Assembly: GCF_002797375.1 (NCBI RefSeq)
Contig: NZ_KZ454941.1
Span: 2,558,667-2,622,666, forward strand
Reading direction: 5' to 3'
DNA: 64,000 bases
Origin: Bacillus sp. FJAT-42315
Lineage (GTDB): Bacteria > Bacillota > Bacilli > Bacillales > Domibacillaceae
The notes under the pieces were generated by a model. That model had not been told where the DNA came from. It saw only the letters and a program-made list of their open reading frames with translations, and searched no databases. The position numbers and the translations under genes were made by a program. This document shows positions 36,212-47,106 of this stretch, piece after piece (the stretch's first letter is position 1; every line of letters starts with the position of its first letter).

Positions 36212-36286
36212 AAAAGGCTGTCCTGAAGCTAGTAGCCACACCCTCTATAAATTAAGAGGAGCATGGCTACTGCCGGACAGCCTTAT
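36212..36286 (-). terminator. Three-tier compound hairpin after suhB
   Basis: Nested stems AAGGCTGTCC / GGACAGCCTT (36214-36223, 36275-36284), TAGTAGCCA / TGGCTACTG and CCTCT / AGAGG, with TTTTAC on the minus-strand 3' side. It probably terminates suhB, and also lies behind ylaF. Confidence 0.7.
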
Positions 36287-37080
36287 TTCGTCGGTAATAA
36301 AAATTGATCCAGTATGTCCGAATGAAGGCTTGTTTCTCCAGCAAACACACTGTTAACAGAAAGCATGTCCAACTCTTCTCCAAGCAAGGTAGTCACCACT
36401 CCACCAACTTCTTCAACAATAATTTTCCCGGCAGCAAAGTCCCAAGGTGAAAGCCTCATCGTTAAATAGCTATCTATCCTTCCAGACGCTACGTAAGCCA
36501 ATTCTAGCGCAGCAGAACCATACGAACGAGTTCCCCTGACAGTAGTCGCTAAAGACGCGAGTTTATGTTGATCAAAGTACGCATTTTTCACTAACCATGT
36601 GGCGTTAACAGCAATGAGAGCTTGGTGAATGGGAACTTGTTTCAAAGGCGGCAACCTCACTTCATTCATGTAAGCGCCTTTCCCTTTCTCCGCAAAATAA
36701 AGTTCGTCATGAGTGACATCATAAATATAACCTAATCGTCCGACGCCATTTTCATAAATCCCAATAGAAATAACAAAATTACGCTGCTGATGGATAAAGT
36801 TCATTGTTCCGTCAATCGGGTCAATAATCCATACAATTCCATCTAGTGAGTGTAGTTGATCTCCATGCCCTTCTTCTCCTAAAATGCCATGGTCAGGGTA
36901 GGTGCGACGAATATTGGAAATGAAATACTTTTCTGTTTCTTTATCCATATTTGTTACTAAGTCATTAGGGTTTGATTTTGTTTGTATGCTTAAAGAATGC
37001 ATAAAGGAGTCTCGAATTGACTTCCCAGCATCCGCAATCCATTGCTTTGCATACCGATCTATTTCCGTCCAATTTGCCAT
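36283..37080 (-). CDS. suhB: Inositol-1-monophosphatase family protein
   Basis: Mg-dependent, Li-sensitive phosphatase family (YktC in B. subtilis, with inositol monophosphatase activity reported for the family). The 265-residue product has metal-binding motifs GEEGHG, WIIDPIDGTMNF and SPWDFAAG. ATG 37080 is chosen because GGAGG stands seven bases upstream; longer in-frame starts would cover it. It lies between ykzI and ylaF as in B. subtilis. Confidence 0.93.
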   Translation of the reverse strand: MANWTEIDRYAKQWIADAGKSIRDSFMHSLSIQTKSNPNDLVTNMDKETEKYFISNIRRTYPDHGILGEEGHGDQLHSLDGIVWIIDPIDGTMNFIHQQRNFVISIGIYENGVGRLGYIYDVTHDELYFAEKGKGAYMNEVRLPPLKQVPIHQALIAVNATWLVKNAYFDQHKLASLATTVRGTRSYGSAALELAYVASGRIDSYLTMRLSPWDFAAGKIIVEEVGGVVTTLLGEELDMLSVNSVFAGETSLHSDILDQFLLPTK

Positions 37081-37237
37081 GACCATTCCTCCAACGTGGA
37101 CATAATGTACCAAGTGAAATTTTTTAACTTATTTGACATTATAGTATATAACACCACTTTTTTAAATAAAAATAGACTCGCTAGTTGGATAGACGAGCCC
37201 ATTTTCTCATTTTTTTCATTTTCCTACTTCTTTATAG

Positions 37238-37435
37238 CTACTGTTCATCATCTTTTTGCAATTGTTCCCATAATTTTCGTAATACCGCTTTCGATTTCTC
37301 CATTTGGATTCGATCGTTCTTTTGCATCGCTTCAAATAGGACGGCTAATTCATAATCAAGTTCGAGACGGATCACAGCTAGTCTTTGTTTCGTTTGTGTT
37401 TGTTTAATCAGACCATTCACCACTTGTTTCATCAT
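37238..37435 (-). CDS. ykzI: YkzI-like small protein
   Basis: A 65-residue, highly charged protein predicted to be one or two amphipathic helices (LAVIRLELDYELAVLFEAMQ, then KSKAVLRKLWEQLQK). Function unknown. Its size and place between yktB and suhB match B. subtilis ykzI. ATG 37435 has AAGGAG seven bases upstream. Divergent from yktB by 55 bases. Confidence 0.75.
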   Translation of the reverse strand: MMKQVVNGLIKQTQTKQRLAVIRLELDYELAVLFEAMQKNDRIQMEKSKAVLRKLWEQLQKDDEQ

Positions 37436-37490
37436 GCAAGCACTCCTTTTTATGATATGATATGGACGAACAACTCAAGGAGGATATTTC

Positions 37491-38111
37491 ATGGAATTTA
37501 CCGGTTTTACAACAGATGATTTTCAAGTGTTCTCAATTGATGGATTACAACCAAGAATGGACGCTCTACAACAACATATCAGACCGAAACTAGAAGCTTT
37601 AGGGACTTTTTTTTCACAAGAATTGGGTCAGCTAGCTGGAGATGAAATGTTTTATCATGTGGCAAAACACGCTCGCCGTACAGTTAATCCACCAGATGAC
37701 ACATGGGTAGCCTTTGCTAATAATAAGCGCGGCTACAAAAAACATCCTCACTTTCAAATTGGCTTATGGGGGACGCATATGTTTATTTGGTATGCCGTCA
37801 TTTATGAAGCACCTCGAAAAGCTGAAATTGGCTCCCTGCTTGAAAAAAATATAGAATCGATACGCGAAATAATTCCTAGTCACTTTGTCTGGTCAGACGA
37901 TCACACAAAACCGACAGCTACTAAAATGGTGGATTTATCAGACGAGCAGCTACTCCAGCTATTTCAACGTCTCCAATCGGTGAAAAAAGCAGAAATACTT
38001 TGTGGCATCCATCTGCATAGGGACGACGTCATTCACATGAACAGAACAGAATTTCTTGACACAGTTTATGATGCTTTTGTCAAATTAATACCCCTATACA
38101 AATTATCTTAA
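37491..38111 (+). CDS. yktB: YktB, DUF1054 family
   Basis: A 206-residue cytosolic protein of the UPF0637/DUF1054 family, with the conserved FTTDDFQVFSIDGL opening and GYKKHPHFQIGLWGTHMFIW core. Structures of relatives exist but function is unknown. ATG 37491 follows AAGGAGG. It ends in a shared terminator with yktA. Confidence 0.92.
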   Translation: MEFTGFTTDDFQVFSIDGLQPRMDALQQHIRPKLEALGTFFSQELGQLAGDEMFYHVAKHARRTVNPPDDTWVAFANNKRGYKKHPHFQIGLWGTHMFIWYAVIYEAPRKAEIGSLLEKNIESIREIIPSHFVWSDDHTKPTATKMVDLSDEQLLQLFQRLQSVKKAEILCGIHLHRDDVIHMNRTEFLDTVYDAFVKLIPLYKLS

Positions 38112-38116
38112 ACAAA

Positions 38117-38163
38117 TGAAGAGGCTGACTAATCGTTTTTTGACGATTGGTCAGCCTCTTTCA
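38117..38163. terminator. Shared terminator between yktB and yktA
   Basis: GAAGAGGCTGACTAATCG / CGATTGGTCAGCCTCTTTC, one G-U pair, between convergent genes. Confidence 0.87.
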
Positions 38164-38166
38164 TTG

Positions 38167-38439
38167 TTACTTCATTTTAATTCGCTCGCCGTCTTCGGCC
38201 GCTTTCATTTTTTGCACGGCATGGTAAGAAGAATAGCCGCTTACCTCTTCAAATTCATTACAGAGCTTTTTTTCTTCCGCCTTACTTGGAACAATTTCTT
38301 TAAAACGGCGATAAGCTATCATCAGCTCTTCTTTATTGACGCCTTTCTCATAAGCGTTTTCGATCGCTTCAAAAAACTTAATGACATCTATCACTTCTTC
38401 TGTCGTCCAATCCGTTGAAAAAGGATAAGAATATTCCAT
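38167..38439 (-). CDS. yktA: YktA, UPF0223 family
   Basis: A 90-residue helical protein of the UPF0223 family ([19 protein letters not shown] is diagnostic; [14 protein letters not shown] near the end). Function unknown. ATG 38439 has AAGGTGA upstream; the frame extends 23 codons into the neighbouring gene without conservation. It follows the nitronate-monooxygenase-like gene by 25 bases, so they are probably co-transcribed. Confidence 0.9.
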   Translation of the reverse strand: MEYSYPFSTDWTTEEVIDVIKFFEAIENAYEKGVNKEELMIAYRRFKEIVPSKAEEKKLCNEFEEVSGYSSYHAVQKMKAAEDGERIKMK

Positions 38440-38464
38440 GTACTTCACCTTCTTTTGTCTTTTC

Positions 38465-39427
38465 TTACGATGTTCCCCATTTTCTGCGAATCTCTTCACC
38501 ATCCGCAATCATCTTGTTGATTAGCTCACTCACAGGTGGGGCATCATGAATTAATCCCATCACCTGTCCAGCCCAAGCGAACCCTTCCTCTTCTTTCCCC
38601 TCATGAATGTAACGCTTGTTTGCGACACCACTTATGTACTCTTTCAAGCTTTCGTAGTCGCCATGCTCTTCTTCAATTGCCAAGATTTTATCTGTCCAGC
38701 TGTTGGCAATGGCGCGTGCTGGTGCCCCGAGAGAGCGCTTAATGACCACTGTATCATTTTCGCTTCCTTCAATCAAAGTCTTTTTATACAGTTCAGAGGC
38801 ATGCACACATTCTCTCGTGGCAATAAATCGTGTCCCCATTTCAATGCCTTCCGCCCCTAAAGAGAGCGCCGCCATCAATCCTCGACCATCCCCGATGCCT
38901 CCGGATGCAATGACAGGGATATTGACACTTTCTACAACTCTAGGAACGAGAACGAACGTCCCTGTATCACTTCGGCCAAGATGTCCTCCACCCTCTTGTC
39001 CGACAACCATGACAGCATCAGCTCCAAGCTCCTCCGCTTTTTGTGCTTGTCTCACAGCAGCAACAAGTACAAGCGTTTTAATTCCTGTCCCCTCAAGCTG
39101 TTGAAATAACGGGGCAGGATTTCCACCTGTCATGGAGATCACCGGTACTTTTTCTTCAATCGCCACATCTAAATAAGCAGCAAATGGTCGCCTTTGCTGT
39201 CCGATAGAAAAGTTGACACCGAATGGTCGATCAGTCATTGAACGCACTTTTTTAATTTCATCTCGTAACTGTTCAGGATCTGACAAAGACATCGCGGTAA
39301 TTTGCCCGAGTCCACCAGCATTAGACACAGCTGCGGCTAAATCGGAATAAGCTAAGTGTGCCAGCCCTCCTTGAATGATTGGATATTGAATATTTAACAA
39401 TTTCGTAATTCTCGTTTCCCAGTTCAT
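38465..39427 (-). CDS. Nitronate monooxygenase-like FMN flavoprotein
   Basis: TIM-barrel flavoprotein of the NMO/2-nitropropane dioxygenase family, which also contains enoyl-ACP reductase FabK. The 320-residue product has [11 protein letters not shown] near residue 17, [17 protein letters not shown] and [12 protein letters not shown] with MGTRFIAT, all FMN-binding features. Substrate cannot be decided from sequence; detoxification of propionate-3-nitronate is the usual activity. ATG 39427 has GGAGGG eight bases upstream. Head of the yktA transcript here. Confidence 0.85.
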   Translation of the reverse strand: MNWETRITKLLNIQYPIIQGGLAHLAYSDLAAAVSNAGGLGQITAMSLSDPEQLRDEIKKVRSMTDRPFGVNFSIGQQRRPFAAYLDVAIEEKVPVISMTGGNPAPLFQQLEGTGIKTLVLVAAVRQAQKAEELGADAVMVVGQEGGGHLGRSDTGTFVLVPRVVESVNIPVIASGGIGDGRGLMAALSLGAEGIEMGTRFIATRECVHASELYKKTLIEGSENDTVVIKRSLGAPARAIANSWTDKILAIEEEHGDYESLKEYISGVANKRYIHEGKEEEGFAWAGQVMGLIHDAPPVSELINKMIADGEEIRRKWGTS

Positions 39428-39611
39428 CACCATCACCCTCCTCTTTTTTCATTTCTCTCTTTGAAAGCGTAAATCCTTTTTTCTACTAAGAATATTTAAA
39501 AACTTTCTAGGCAAAGCTATGTCAACATGCTATAATTCTCTTGTTTTATGCAAAAAATGTCGATTAATTAAATAATCAATAAATAAAGTGATAAAAGAGG
39601 TGAAAGGTAAG

Positions 39612-41081
39612 TTGTCCCAATTTGAAACACCATTATTTACAGGCTTATTAGAGCACGCAAAAAAGAATCCGGTACAATTCCACATACCTGGACATAAAAA
39701 AGGAAATGGTATGGATCCCGAATTTCGTGATTTCATCGGTGAGAATGCCTTATCCATTGATTTAATTAATATTGCTCCACTTGATGATCTTCATCAACCG
39801 AAAGGAATCATCGAACAAGCTCAAAATTTAGCGGCAAAAGCATTTGGAGCTGATCACACATTTTTCTCCGTTCAAGGAACGAGCGGCGCCATTATGACGA
39901 TGGTGATGACCGTTTGTGGACCTGGTGAAAAAATCATCGTTCCTCGAAATGTGCATAAGTCCGTCATGACAGCCATCGTATTTTCTGGAGCGATCCCGAT
40001 TTTCATCCACCCAGAAGTCGATAAAGAACTTGGTATTTCTCACGGAATCACAGTAGATGCTGTTCAGCGTGCATTAGAGAAGCATCCTGATGCTAAGGGA
40101 GTTCTCGTCATTAACCCAACTTACTTTGGTGTTTCAGGAGATTTGCGACAAATTGTGGAAATCGCTCACTCCTATGATGTGCCTGTACTTGTTGACGAAG
40201 CTCATGGAGTACATATTCATTTCCATGATGACTTACCGCTCTCTGCGATGCAAGCCGGTGCTGATATGGCTGCGACAAGCGTTCATAAACTTGGCGGATC
40301 GATGACGCAAAGCTCGATCCTCAATGTGAAGGAAGGACTTGTATCCGTTCAACGTGTTCAAACGATTTTGAGTATGATGACGACGACATCAACCTCCTAC
40401 ATCCTTCTTGCTTCTCTTGACACAGCTAGAAGACAGTTAGCTACACAAGGGAAAGCGCTCATTGAGCAGGCGATTCAACTAGCTCAGTCGATCCGCACGC
40501 AAATTAACGAGATTGATGGCTTATATTGTGTAGGAGAAGAAATTCTCGGTACGAAAGCTACTTTTGACTATGATCCAACGAAATTGATTATCTCTGTGAA
40601 AGCTCTCGGTATCACGGGTCATGAAGCAGAAGTTTGGTTAAGAGAGCATTACAATATTGAAGTGGAACTATCCGACCTTTACAATTTACTCTGCATTGTC
40701 ACACCTGGAGATACGAAAGAAGACGCTGAAACTTTAGTCCGCGCACTTCGTCAATTAGCAGACCAATGTGCGAAAGGTAACAGATCGTCCCATACGGAAG
40801 TGTTATTACCTGATATTCCAGTCATTGCTCTCTCTCCAAGAGATGCTTTTTATGCTGAAACAGAAATTGTTCCGTTTACCGAAGCGGCCGGCCGCATTAG
40901 CGCTGAATTCGTGATGGTGTATCCACCTGGCATTCCTATCTTTATTCCAGGAGAAATTATTACAGAAGAAAATCTAACGTATATTAGTAAAAATCTCGAG
41001 GCGGGATTACCCGTTCAAGGTCCCGAAGACTTCGAGTTAAAAACATTGCGAGTGATTCGAGAACGAAAAGCGATTAGTTAA
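39612..41081 (+). CDS. speA: Arginine decarboxylase
   Basis: PLP-dependent fold-type I decarboxylase making agmatine from arginine, the first step of polyamine synthesis in Bacillus. It is nearly identical in pattern to B. subtilis SpeA: FHIPGHKKG near residue 24, FSVQGTSGAIMTM, VDEAHGVHIHFH, and the PLP lysine in ATSVHKLGGS. The C-terminal end YPPGIPIFIPGE is conserved. TTG 39612 is preferred (MSQFETPLFTG matches B. subtilis) with AAAGG upstream. It faces SR1 across a shared terminator, the same order as in B. subtilis. Confidence 0.95.
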   Translation: MSQFETPLFTGLLEHAKKNPVQFHIPGHKKGNGMDPEFRDFIGENALSIDLINIAPLDDLHQPKGIIEQAQNLAAKAFGADHTFFSVQGTSGAIMTMVMTVCGPGEKIIVPRNVHKSVMTAIVFSGAIPIFIHPEVDKELGISHGITVDAVQRALEKHPDAKGVLVINPTYFGVSGDLRQIVEIAHSYDVPVLVDEAHGVHIHFHDDLPLSAMQAGADMAATSVHKLGGSMTQSSILNVKEGLVSVQRVQTILSMMTTTSTSYILLASLDTARRQLATQGKALIEQAIQLAQSIRTQINEIDGLYCVGEEILGTKATFDYDPTKLIISVKALGITGHEAEVWLREHYNIEVELSDLYNLLCIVTPGDTKEDAETLVRALRQLADQCAKGNRSSHTEVLLPDIPVIALSPRDAFYAETEIVPFTEAAGRISAEFVMVYPPGIPIFIPGEIITEENLTYISKNLEAGLPVQGPEDFELKTLRVIRERKAIS

Positions 41082-41092
41082 CACTCTTGAAT

Positions 41093-41131
41093 AAAAAGAG
41101 GCGATTCCCCTTTGGAAATCGCCTCTTTTTG
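41093..41131. terminator. Shared terminator of speA and SR1
   Basis: AAAAAGAGGCGATTTCC-type stem (AAAAAGAGGCGATTCC / GGAAATCGCCTCTTTTT), usable from both sides. Confidence 0.88.
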
Positions 41132-41158
41132 TATCATCATCCCTTTTTGGATAAACAA

Positions 41159-41275
41159 TTAATCTTCCAGTTCTATTTCCTCTTCACAGCCACAGTGTGA
41201 GTATAAAATAGATACTTTCTCGTCTTCAAAATGTTCAATTGTATCTAAGCAAGACTTACAAACAATGGTCCCCAT
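41159..41275 (-). CDS. sr1P: GapA-binding peptide SR1P
   Basis: A 38-residue peptide, MGTIVCKSCLDTIEHFEDEK followed by a short cysteine-rich end. It matches B. subtilis SR1P, which binds glycolytic GapA and promotes GapA interaction with RNase J1, affecting RNA decay. A CxxC pair at residues 6 and 9 and a CxC at 28 and 30 suggest a zinc-stabilised fold. ATG 41275 has AAAGGAG upstream. RNase J1 is encoded at 49.2-50.9 kb. Confidence 0.9.
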   Translation of the reverse strand: MGTIVCKSCLDTIEHFEDEKVSILYSHCGCEEEIELED

Positions 41276-41297
41276 ATTCAACACCCTCTCCTTTATT

Positions 41298-41312
41298 TTG
41301 TAAGCGGTTTAT
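41298..41312. promoter_or_regulatory. Possible CcpA (cre) site just after the SR1 start
   Basis: TTGTAAGCGGTTTAT resembles the cre consensus with about one or two mismatches and lies directly downstream of the predicted start. B. subtilis SR1 is repressed by CcpN and weakly by CcpA under glycolytic conditions. Inference only. Confidence 0.35.
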
Positions 41313-41322
41313 ATTTGTATTT

Positions 41323-41351
41323 ATAATAATATAACACATTTAATTTTTCAA
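41323..41351 (-). promoter_or_regulatory. SigA-type promoter of SR1
   Basis: Minus-strand TTGAAA, exact 17-base spacer, TATTAT; start near 41316. Confidence 0.65.
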
Positions 41352-41403
41352 GCCTAAATTGTATGTCACATTTATTTTTTTCTATCCTATTTTGCTAACA
41401 TTA

Positions 41404-41640
41404 TTAAAAAAATAATGACATAAGCCATCGAAAAGAAAAATAGGATAACAGAATCATAACGGTCATCATGTAGCTCCGTTTATGGTCAAGCAGTTTTCTA
41501 GCGACTACAACACATAAATAGAAAAACATCAAAAATAACAACCAATGAAATTCCGCTGAATCTCCTTTCGATAACCAACGAGCCAAAGAATAAAAGCTCC
41601 AAATCATCCATTGAATGATAAAAACAATGTAATAAGCCAT
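41404..41640 (-). CDS. Small predicted membrane protein
   Basis: A 78-residue protein with about three hydrophobic helices (MAYYIVFIIQWMIWSFYSLARW, FHWLLFLMFFYLCVVVAR, SYMMTVMILLSYFSFRW). I do not recognise the family. The ribosome site before ATG 41640 is weak (GTGGATGATCGAT), and an alternative ATG lies at 41649. It stands between SR1 and the pdh terminator on the minus strand, so it needs its own promoter. Confidence 0.6.
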   Translation of the reverse strand: MAYYIVFIIQWMIWSFYSLARWLSKGDSAEFHWLLFLMFFYLCVVVARKLLDHKRSYMMTVMILLSYFSFRWLMSLFF

Positions 41641-41716
41641 ATCGATCATCCACTCATTTCATCACAGACTGTTTTTATTATATGAATGACCCTCTGCTTG
41701 TTAATACTAACTCGTC

Positions 41717-41756
41717 CAAAAAAAAATAAGACTGTCGTTTTAGACAGTCTTATTCT
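41717..41756 (-). terminator. Terminator of the pdhABCD operon
   Basis: AATAAGACTGTC / GACAGTCTTATT followed on the minus strand by nine T. Confidence 0.92.
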
Positions 41757-41767
41757 TTAAATAAACA

Positions 41768-43177
41768 TTATTTTACGATATGAATAGGTGTTCCTATAGC
41801 TACTTCAGCAGCTTCCATAGAAATTTCACCTAATGTTGGATGAGCATGAATCGTCATTGCGATATCTTCTGCTGTCATACCTGCTTCGATCGCTAGACCA
41901 AGCTCGGAGATCATGTCAGAAGCACCAGCACCTGCAATTTGCGCACCGATAATCAAGCCATCTTCTTTACGAGTCACAAGCTTCACAAAGCCATCTGTGC
42001 TGTTAAGAGCCAAGGCACGACCATTTGCTGCAAATGGGAACTTCGCAGCAACGATTTCAATACCTTCTTCTTTCGCTTCTGCTTCTGTATAACCAACAGT
42101 CGCTAATTCTGGCTCAGTAAAGCAGACAGCTGGAATACCTAAGTAATCAATTTCAGCCTTTTCTCCCGCAATCACTTCAGCTGCAATTTTTCCTTCATAA
42201 GAAGCTTTATGAGCTAATGGAGGGCCTTGTACGATATCACCGATCGCGAAAATGTTGGCAACGCTCGTACGGCATTGCTTGTCGATTTCGATTAAGCCAC
42301 GCTCTGTTAATTTCACGCCTGCTTGCTCAAGTCCAAGCTCGTCTGTGTTAGGACGACGACCAACTGTTACTAGCACGTAATCCGCTTCGATTTTTTCTTC
42401 TTTGCCATCAGCTTCATAAGTAACAACGACACCATTTTCTGTTGTTTCCGCTGATTTCGCCATTGCTTTTGTGACCATGTTTACACCTTTTGCTTTTAAA
42501 TTACGCTTCACAAGAGCAGACATTTGCTTTTCAAAGCCACTTAAAATCTCTGCTGCACCTTCAAGAATTGTAATTTCTGTACCAAGGTTTGCATATGCTG
42601 TAGATAACTCAGCACCGATGTATCCACCGCCTACAACGACCATTTTGCTTGGGATTTCTTTCAAGCCAAGAGCGCCAGTAGAATCAAGCACGCGGTCAGA
42701 AAATTTAAAGTTAGGGATTTCAATCGGACGAGAACCAGTTGCAATGATTGCATGTTTGAAATTGTATGTTTGAGCAGAATTTTCATCCATTACGCGAAGA
42801 GTGTTTGCATCGACAAAGTACGCTTCACCGCGAACGATTTCAACTTTGTTTCCTTTTAAAAGCCCTTCTACTCCACCAGTCAATTTCTTAACAACGCCAG
42901 CTTTCCATGCTTGAACCTTTTCAAAGTCAACTGTTACATTTTCTGCAACAATTCCCATATCATCAGAATGTTTTGCTTGCTCTACACGATGTCCTGCAGT
43001 TAGTAATGCTTTCGAAGGAATACAACCAACGTTTAAGCATACGCCACCAAGGTTGGCTTTCTCCACGATTGTTACTTTTTGGCCTAGCTGCGCAGCACGA
43101 ATCGCTGCTACATATCCACCAGGTCCTGCACCAATTACTATAGTGTCCGTTTCGATTGGGAAATCTCCTACTACCAT
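41768..43177 (-). CDS. pdhD: Dihydrolipoamide dehydrogenase (E3)
   Basis: Flavoprotein that reoxidises dihydrolipoamide with NAD in the pyruvate dehydrogenase complex. 469 residues: FAD loop [11 protein letters not shown], redox disulfide [10 protein letters not shown] (Cys47, Cys52), NAD loop [12 protein letters not shown], and C-terminal HAHPTLGE with the catalytic His-Glu. ATG 43177 has GGAGG ten bases upstream. Last gene of pdhABCD. Confidence 0.98.
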   Translation of the reverse strand: MVVGDFPIETDTIVIGAGPGGYVAAIRAAQLGQKVTIVEKANLGGVCLNVGCIPSKALLTAGHRVEQAKHSDDMGIVAENVTVDFEKVQAWKAGVVKKLTGGVEGLLKGNKVEIVRGEAYFVDANTLRVMDENSAQTYNFKHAIIATGSRPIEIPNFKFSDRVLDSTGALGLKEIPSKMVVVGGGYIGAELSTAYANLGTEITILEGAAEILSGFEKQMSALVKRNLKAKGVNMVTKAMAKSAETTENGVVVTYEADGKEEKIEADYVLVTVGRRPNTDELGLEQAGVKLTERGLIEIDKQCRTSVANIFAIGDIVQGPPLAHKASYEGKIAAEVIAGEKAEIDYLGIPAVCFTEPELATVGYTEAEAKEEGIEIVAAKFPFAANGRALALNSTDGFVKLVTRKEDGLIIGAQIAGAGASDMISELGLAIEAGMTAEDIAMTIHAHPTLGEISMEAAEVAIGTPIHIVK

Positions 43178-43182
43178 TTGTC

Positions 43183-44487
43183 TTACGCCTCCATTAATAA
43201 AAGTTCTGGATCATTTAATAATCGCTTAATATGATTAAGCGCATTTTGAGCAGTGGCTCCATCAATCATGCGGTGGTCAAAGCTCAATGATAATGCTAAC
43301 ACAGGTGCGGCTACAATTTCACCATTTTTTACAATAGCTTTTTCAGAAATTCTTCCGATTCCAAGAATCGCCACTTCTGGATGGTTAATAACCGGTGTAA
43401 ACCATTGTCCGCCAGCTGAGCCGATGTTCGTAATTGTACAAGAAGCACCTTTCATTTCATCTGGAGCTAACTTACCATCACGAGCTTTGCCAGCTAATTC
43501 ATTGATTTCATCGGAGATCGTAAACATCGATTTACGATCAGCATTTTTTACAACCGGTACTAGCAAGCCTTTATCTGTGTCAGCCGCAATTCCGATATTG
43601 TAATAATGCTTTTGAATAATTTCTCCTGCTGCATCATCAAGAGAAGTATTCAATGCAGGATACTCACGCAAAGCGCTCGTTAAAGCTTTCACTACATATG
43701 GAAGGAACGTCAACTTGATACCTTTTTCCGCTGCAATATCTTTAAATTTCTTGCGGTGAGCCCATAATTTCGTTACTTCCACTTCGTCCATTAATGTAAC
43801 ATGTGGAGCTGTATGCTTCGAATTCACCATCGCTTTAGCAATTGCTTTACGAATGCCACTCATTTTCTCACGAGTTTCAGGGAATTCTCCTTCAGGCAGA
43901 ACAACTTTTGCTGCAGCCTTTGTCTCTTCAGCTGGCATTGCTTGTTCGTCTTTCGCTTCTACAACTGGAGCTTCCGGTGTCGCTGTCGCAACGTTTTGTC
44001 CACCTGATAGGTAAGCATCAATATCTTGCTTCAACACACGCCCGTTATTGCCTGTTCCAGCTACTTGTCGAATATCTACTTCACGCTCACGAGCATATTT
44101 GCGAACAGAAGGCATAGCGATCACTCGACGACTAGGATCTACCTCTTCTTTCTGTGCCGCTACTGGTGCTGTGTCCGCTTCTGGTGTCGCTTCTTCTTTT
44201 GCTTCTGTTTTCTCTTCATGATCTCCTTTAAACTTTAAGTTCTCATATCCAGGAGCATCAAATTTAACAAGTACATCTCCAACAATTGCTGTCGTGCCTT
44301 CGTCTACTAAAATCTCTTCTACAGTACCAGCAACTGGAGAAGGGATTTCTACTACTGCTTTATCATTTTGCACTTCACAAAGCACATCGTCCTCTTGCAC
44401 TTTATCGCCTTGCTTAACAAACCACTTAACGATTTCGCCTTCATGGATACCTTCACCGATATCAGGCAATCTAAATTCAAAAGCCAA
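43183..44487 (-). CDS. pdhC: Dihydrolipoamide acetyltransferase (E2)
   Basis: Core of the pyruvate dehydrogenase complex, 434 residues. One lipoyl domain (lipoyl lysine in [10 protein letters not shown], Lys43), an Ala/Pro/Glu-rich linker, a peripheral subunit-binding domain (about 125-160, [14 protein letters not shown]), a second linker, and the catalytic domain with [11 protein letters not shown]. Start is TTG 44487 with GGAGG nine bases upstream. Confidence 0.97.
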   Translation of the reverse strand: MAFEFRLPDIGEGIHEGEIVKWFVKQGDKVQEDDVLCEVQNDKAVVEIPSPVAGTVEEILVDEGTTAIVGDVLVKFDAPGYENLKFKGDHEEKTEAKEEATPEADTAPVAAQKEEVDPSRRVIAMPSVRKYAREREVDIRQVAGTGNNGRVLKQDIDAYLSGGQNVATATPEAPVVEAKDEQAMPAEETKAAAKVVLPEGEFPETREKMSGIRKAIAKAMVNSKHTAPHVTLMDEVEVTKLWAHRKKFKDIAAEKGIKLTFLPYVVKALTSALREYPALNTSLDDAAGEIIQKHYYNIGIAADTDKGLLVPVVKNADRKSMFTISDEINELAGKARDGKLAPDEMKGASCTITNIGSAGGQWFTPVINHPEVAILGIGRISEKAIVKNGEIVAAPVLALSLSFDHRMIDGATAQNALNHIKRLLNDPELLLMEA

Positions 44488-44529
44488 AGTCTTCTACCTC
44501 CCATTAATGTCAAATTATATTTTTATGAA

Positions 44530-45507
44530 TTAAAAAGTAAGTACTTTTTTCGCCGTTTCGATGACATCCTTATAGTTAGGAAGCCACACAGACTCTGCTT
44601 GCGAGAATGGGAAAACCGTATCTGGAGCCGCTACACGCAGAACAGGTGCCTCAAGGCTAAGGATCGCACGTTCATTAATTTCTGCTACAACGTTAGCCGC
44701 AATACCTGCTTGCTTCTGTGCTTCTTGAACAACAATGACGCGACCTGTTTTTTCAACAGATGAAATGATCGTATCAATATCAAGCGGTTGTACTGTACGT
44801 AAATCCACTACTTCTACAGAGAAGCCTTCTTTTTCAAGCTCTTCTGCGGCTTTAATGGATTCATGTACCATTGCTCCATAAGTAATAATCGATAAATCAG
44901 TTCCTTCACGTTTTACCTCTGCTTTACCTAGTGGGATTGTATACTCCTCTTCAGGTACCTCTTGACGGAAAGAACGGTATAATTTCATATGCTCTAAGAA
45001 AATAACAGGATCGTTATCACGAATAGCAGAAATCAATAGTCCTTTTGCATCATAAGGAGTAGAAGGGATTACCACTTTCAATCCTGGTTGTTGCGTAACT
45101 AACCCTTCTAAACTATCTGCATGCAGCTCAGGTGTATGAACGCCTCCACCGAACGGAGAACGAATCGTTACAGGAGCCGGATACGTTCCGCCAGAGCGGT
45201 AGCGAAGACGTGCTAATTGTCCGCTGACAGAATCCATTACTTCATAAACGAACCCGAAGAATTGAATTTCAGGTACAGGTCGGAAGCCTTCTAAAGCAAG
45301 ACCAACAGCAAGGCCACCAATTCCAGATTCAGCTAGCGGCGTATCAAACACACGATCTTCACCGAATTCTTTTTGAAGACCTTCTGTTGCACGGAAAACC
45401 CCGCCGTTTACTCCTACGTCTTCCCCAAAGACTAATACGTTTTCATCATTCTTTAGTTCCGTGCGCAAAGCATCCGTAATTGCTTGGATCATTGTCATTT
45501 GGGCCAT
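44530..45507 (-). CDS. pdhB: Pyruvate dehydrogenase E1 beta subunit
   Basis: Thiamine-diphosphate enzyme subunit, 325 residues, with [14 protein letters not shown] near the N-terminus, [13 protein letters not shown] and [15 protein letters not shown]. Partners PdhA in the decarboxylating E1 heterotetramer. Start ATG 45507 is only four bases after the pdhA stop, so translation is coupled. Confidence 0.98.
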   Translation of the reverse strand: MAQMTMIQAITDALRTELKNDENVLVFGEDVGVNGGVFRATEGLQKEFGEDRVFDTPLAESGIGGLAVGLALEGFRPVPEIQFFGFVYEVMDSVSGQLARLRYRSGGTYPAPVTIRSPFGGGVHTPELHADSLEGLVTQQPGLKVVIPSTPYDAKGLLISAIRDNDPVIFLEHMKLYRSFRQEVPEEEYTIPLGKAEVKREGTDLSIITYGAMVHESIKAAEELEKEGFSVEVVDLRTVQPLDIDTIISSVEKTGRVIVVQEAQKQAGIAANVVAEINERAILSLEAPVLRVAAPDTVFPFSQAESVWLPNYKDVIETAKKVLTF

Positions 45508-45510
45508 GGC

Positions 45511-46632
<1,122 letters not shown>

Positions 46633-46742
46633 CTACCCTTTCGTTTTCTAAATAGTGTGTCTGTTTATTGTGCAACTCGTCCCTATAATACATACGAATA
46701 ATTCCTTTAAGGAGTCGAATTGCTTCTGTACTAATTAACATG

Positions 46743-46775
46743 CTGTATATAACTAGTACAACCCCTAGTATACAG
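46743..46775. repeat. Inverted repeat at the pdhA transcription start
   Basis: CTGTATATAACTAG / CTAGTATACAG arms around an eight-base centre, imperfect by a three-base insertion in one arm. It begins at the predicted +1 of pdhA, so it can act as an operator or as an RNA hairpin at the mRNA 5' end. Confidence 0.5.
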
Positions 46776-46782
46776 TCAATAG

Positions 46783-46810
46783 TTTATAATATTGAGCAGC
46801 GTGAAGTCAA
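46783..46810 (-). promoter_or_regulatory. SigA-type promoter of pdhABCD
   Basis: Minus-strand TTGACT, 16-base spacer, TATAAA; start near 46776, leaving a leader of about 150 bases. The rest of the 480-base gap 46624-47106 is AT-rich, with a loose CcpA-like word (AAGCGCTC) near 47024 and the def promoter. Confidence 0.6.
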
Positions 46811-47047
46811 ATAAAATAAACGGATGGTTCGCTCATTCAAAATAAATGAAATGTTTTCAAAAAAACAACTGTATTACTTCTAAAAAGCCTTCTGTACTAT
46901 AAAAAAATTGAAAATTCCGATCTGTTATAGAGTAGAACTCACAAATTTCTATACCCATAAATACTCTTTCCTTATTAAAAGAAAACTAACCAACATATTG
47001 CTCAATTATTCACTATTTTCTTAAGCGCTCACACTTTCATTAACAAA

Positions 47048-47077
47048 ATGACATTTATTTGATAAACTATCGATAAT
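47048..47077 (+). promoter_or_regulatory. SigA-type promoter of def
   Basis: ATGACA (47048-47053), 18-base spacer, GATAAT (47072-47077). Confidence 0.5.
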
Positions 47078-47106
47078 CATTGATGTAAAGAAAGAAGGTT
47101 TGAATT

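Larger units (their letters stand above)
41093..41316 (-). ncRNA. sr1: SR1 dual-function small RNA
   Basis: About 220 bases from the promoter at 41323-41351 to the terminator at 41093-41131, in the same place between speA and pdhD as B. subtilis SR1 (about 205 nt). SR1 base-pairs with ahrC mRNA and also encodes the GapA-binding peptide SR1P. The peptide ORF is intact here; conservation of the ahrC-pairing part cannot be judged by eye. Confidence 0.8.

Noticed and set aside
38703-39104. 133-codon plus-strand frame inside the nitronate-monooxygenase-like gene
   Set aside because: Antisense shadow; composition rich in Ser/Thr/Pro as expected for the complement of this gene, with no ribosome site.
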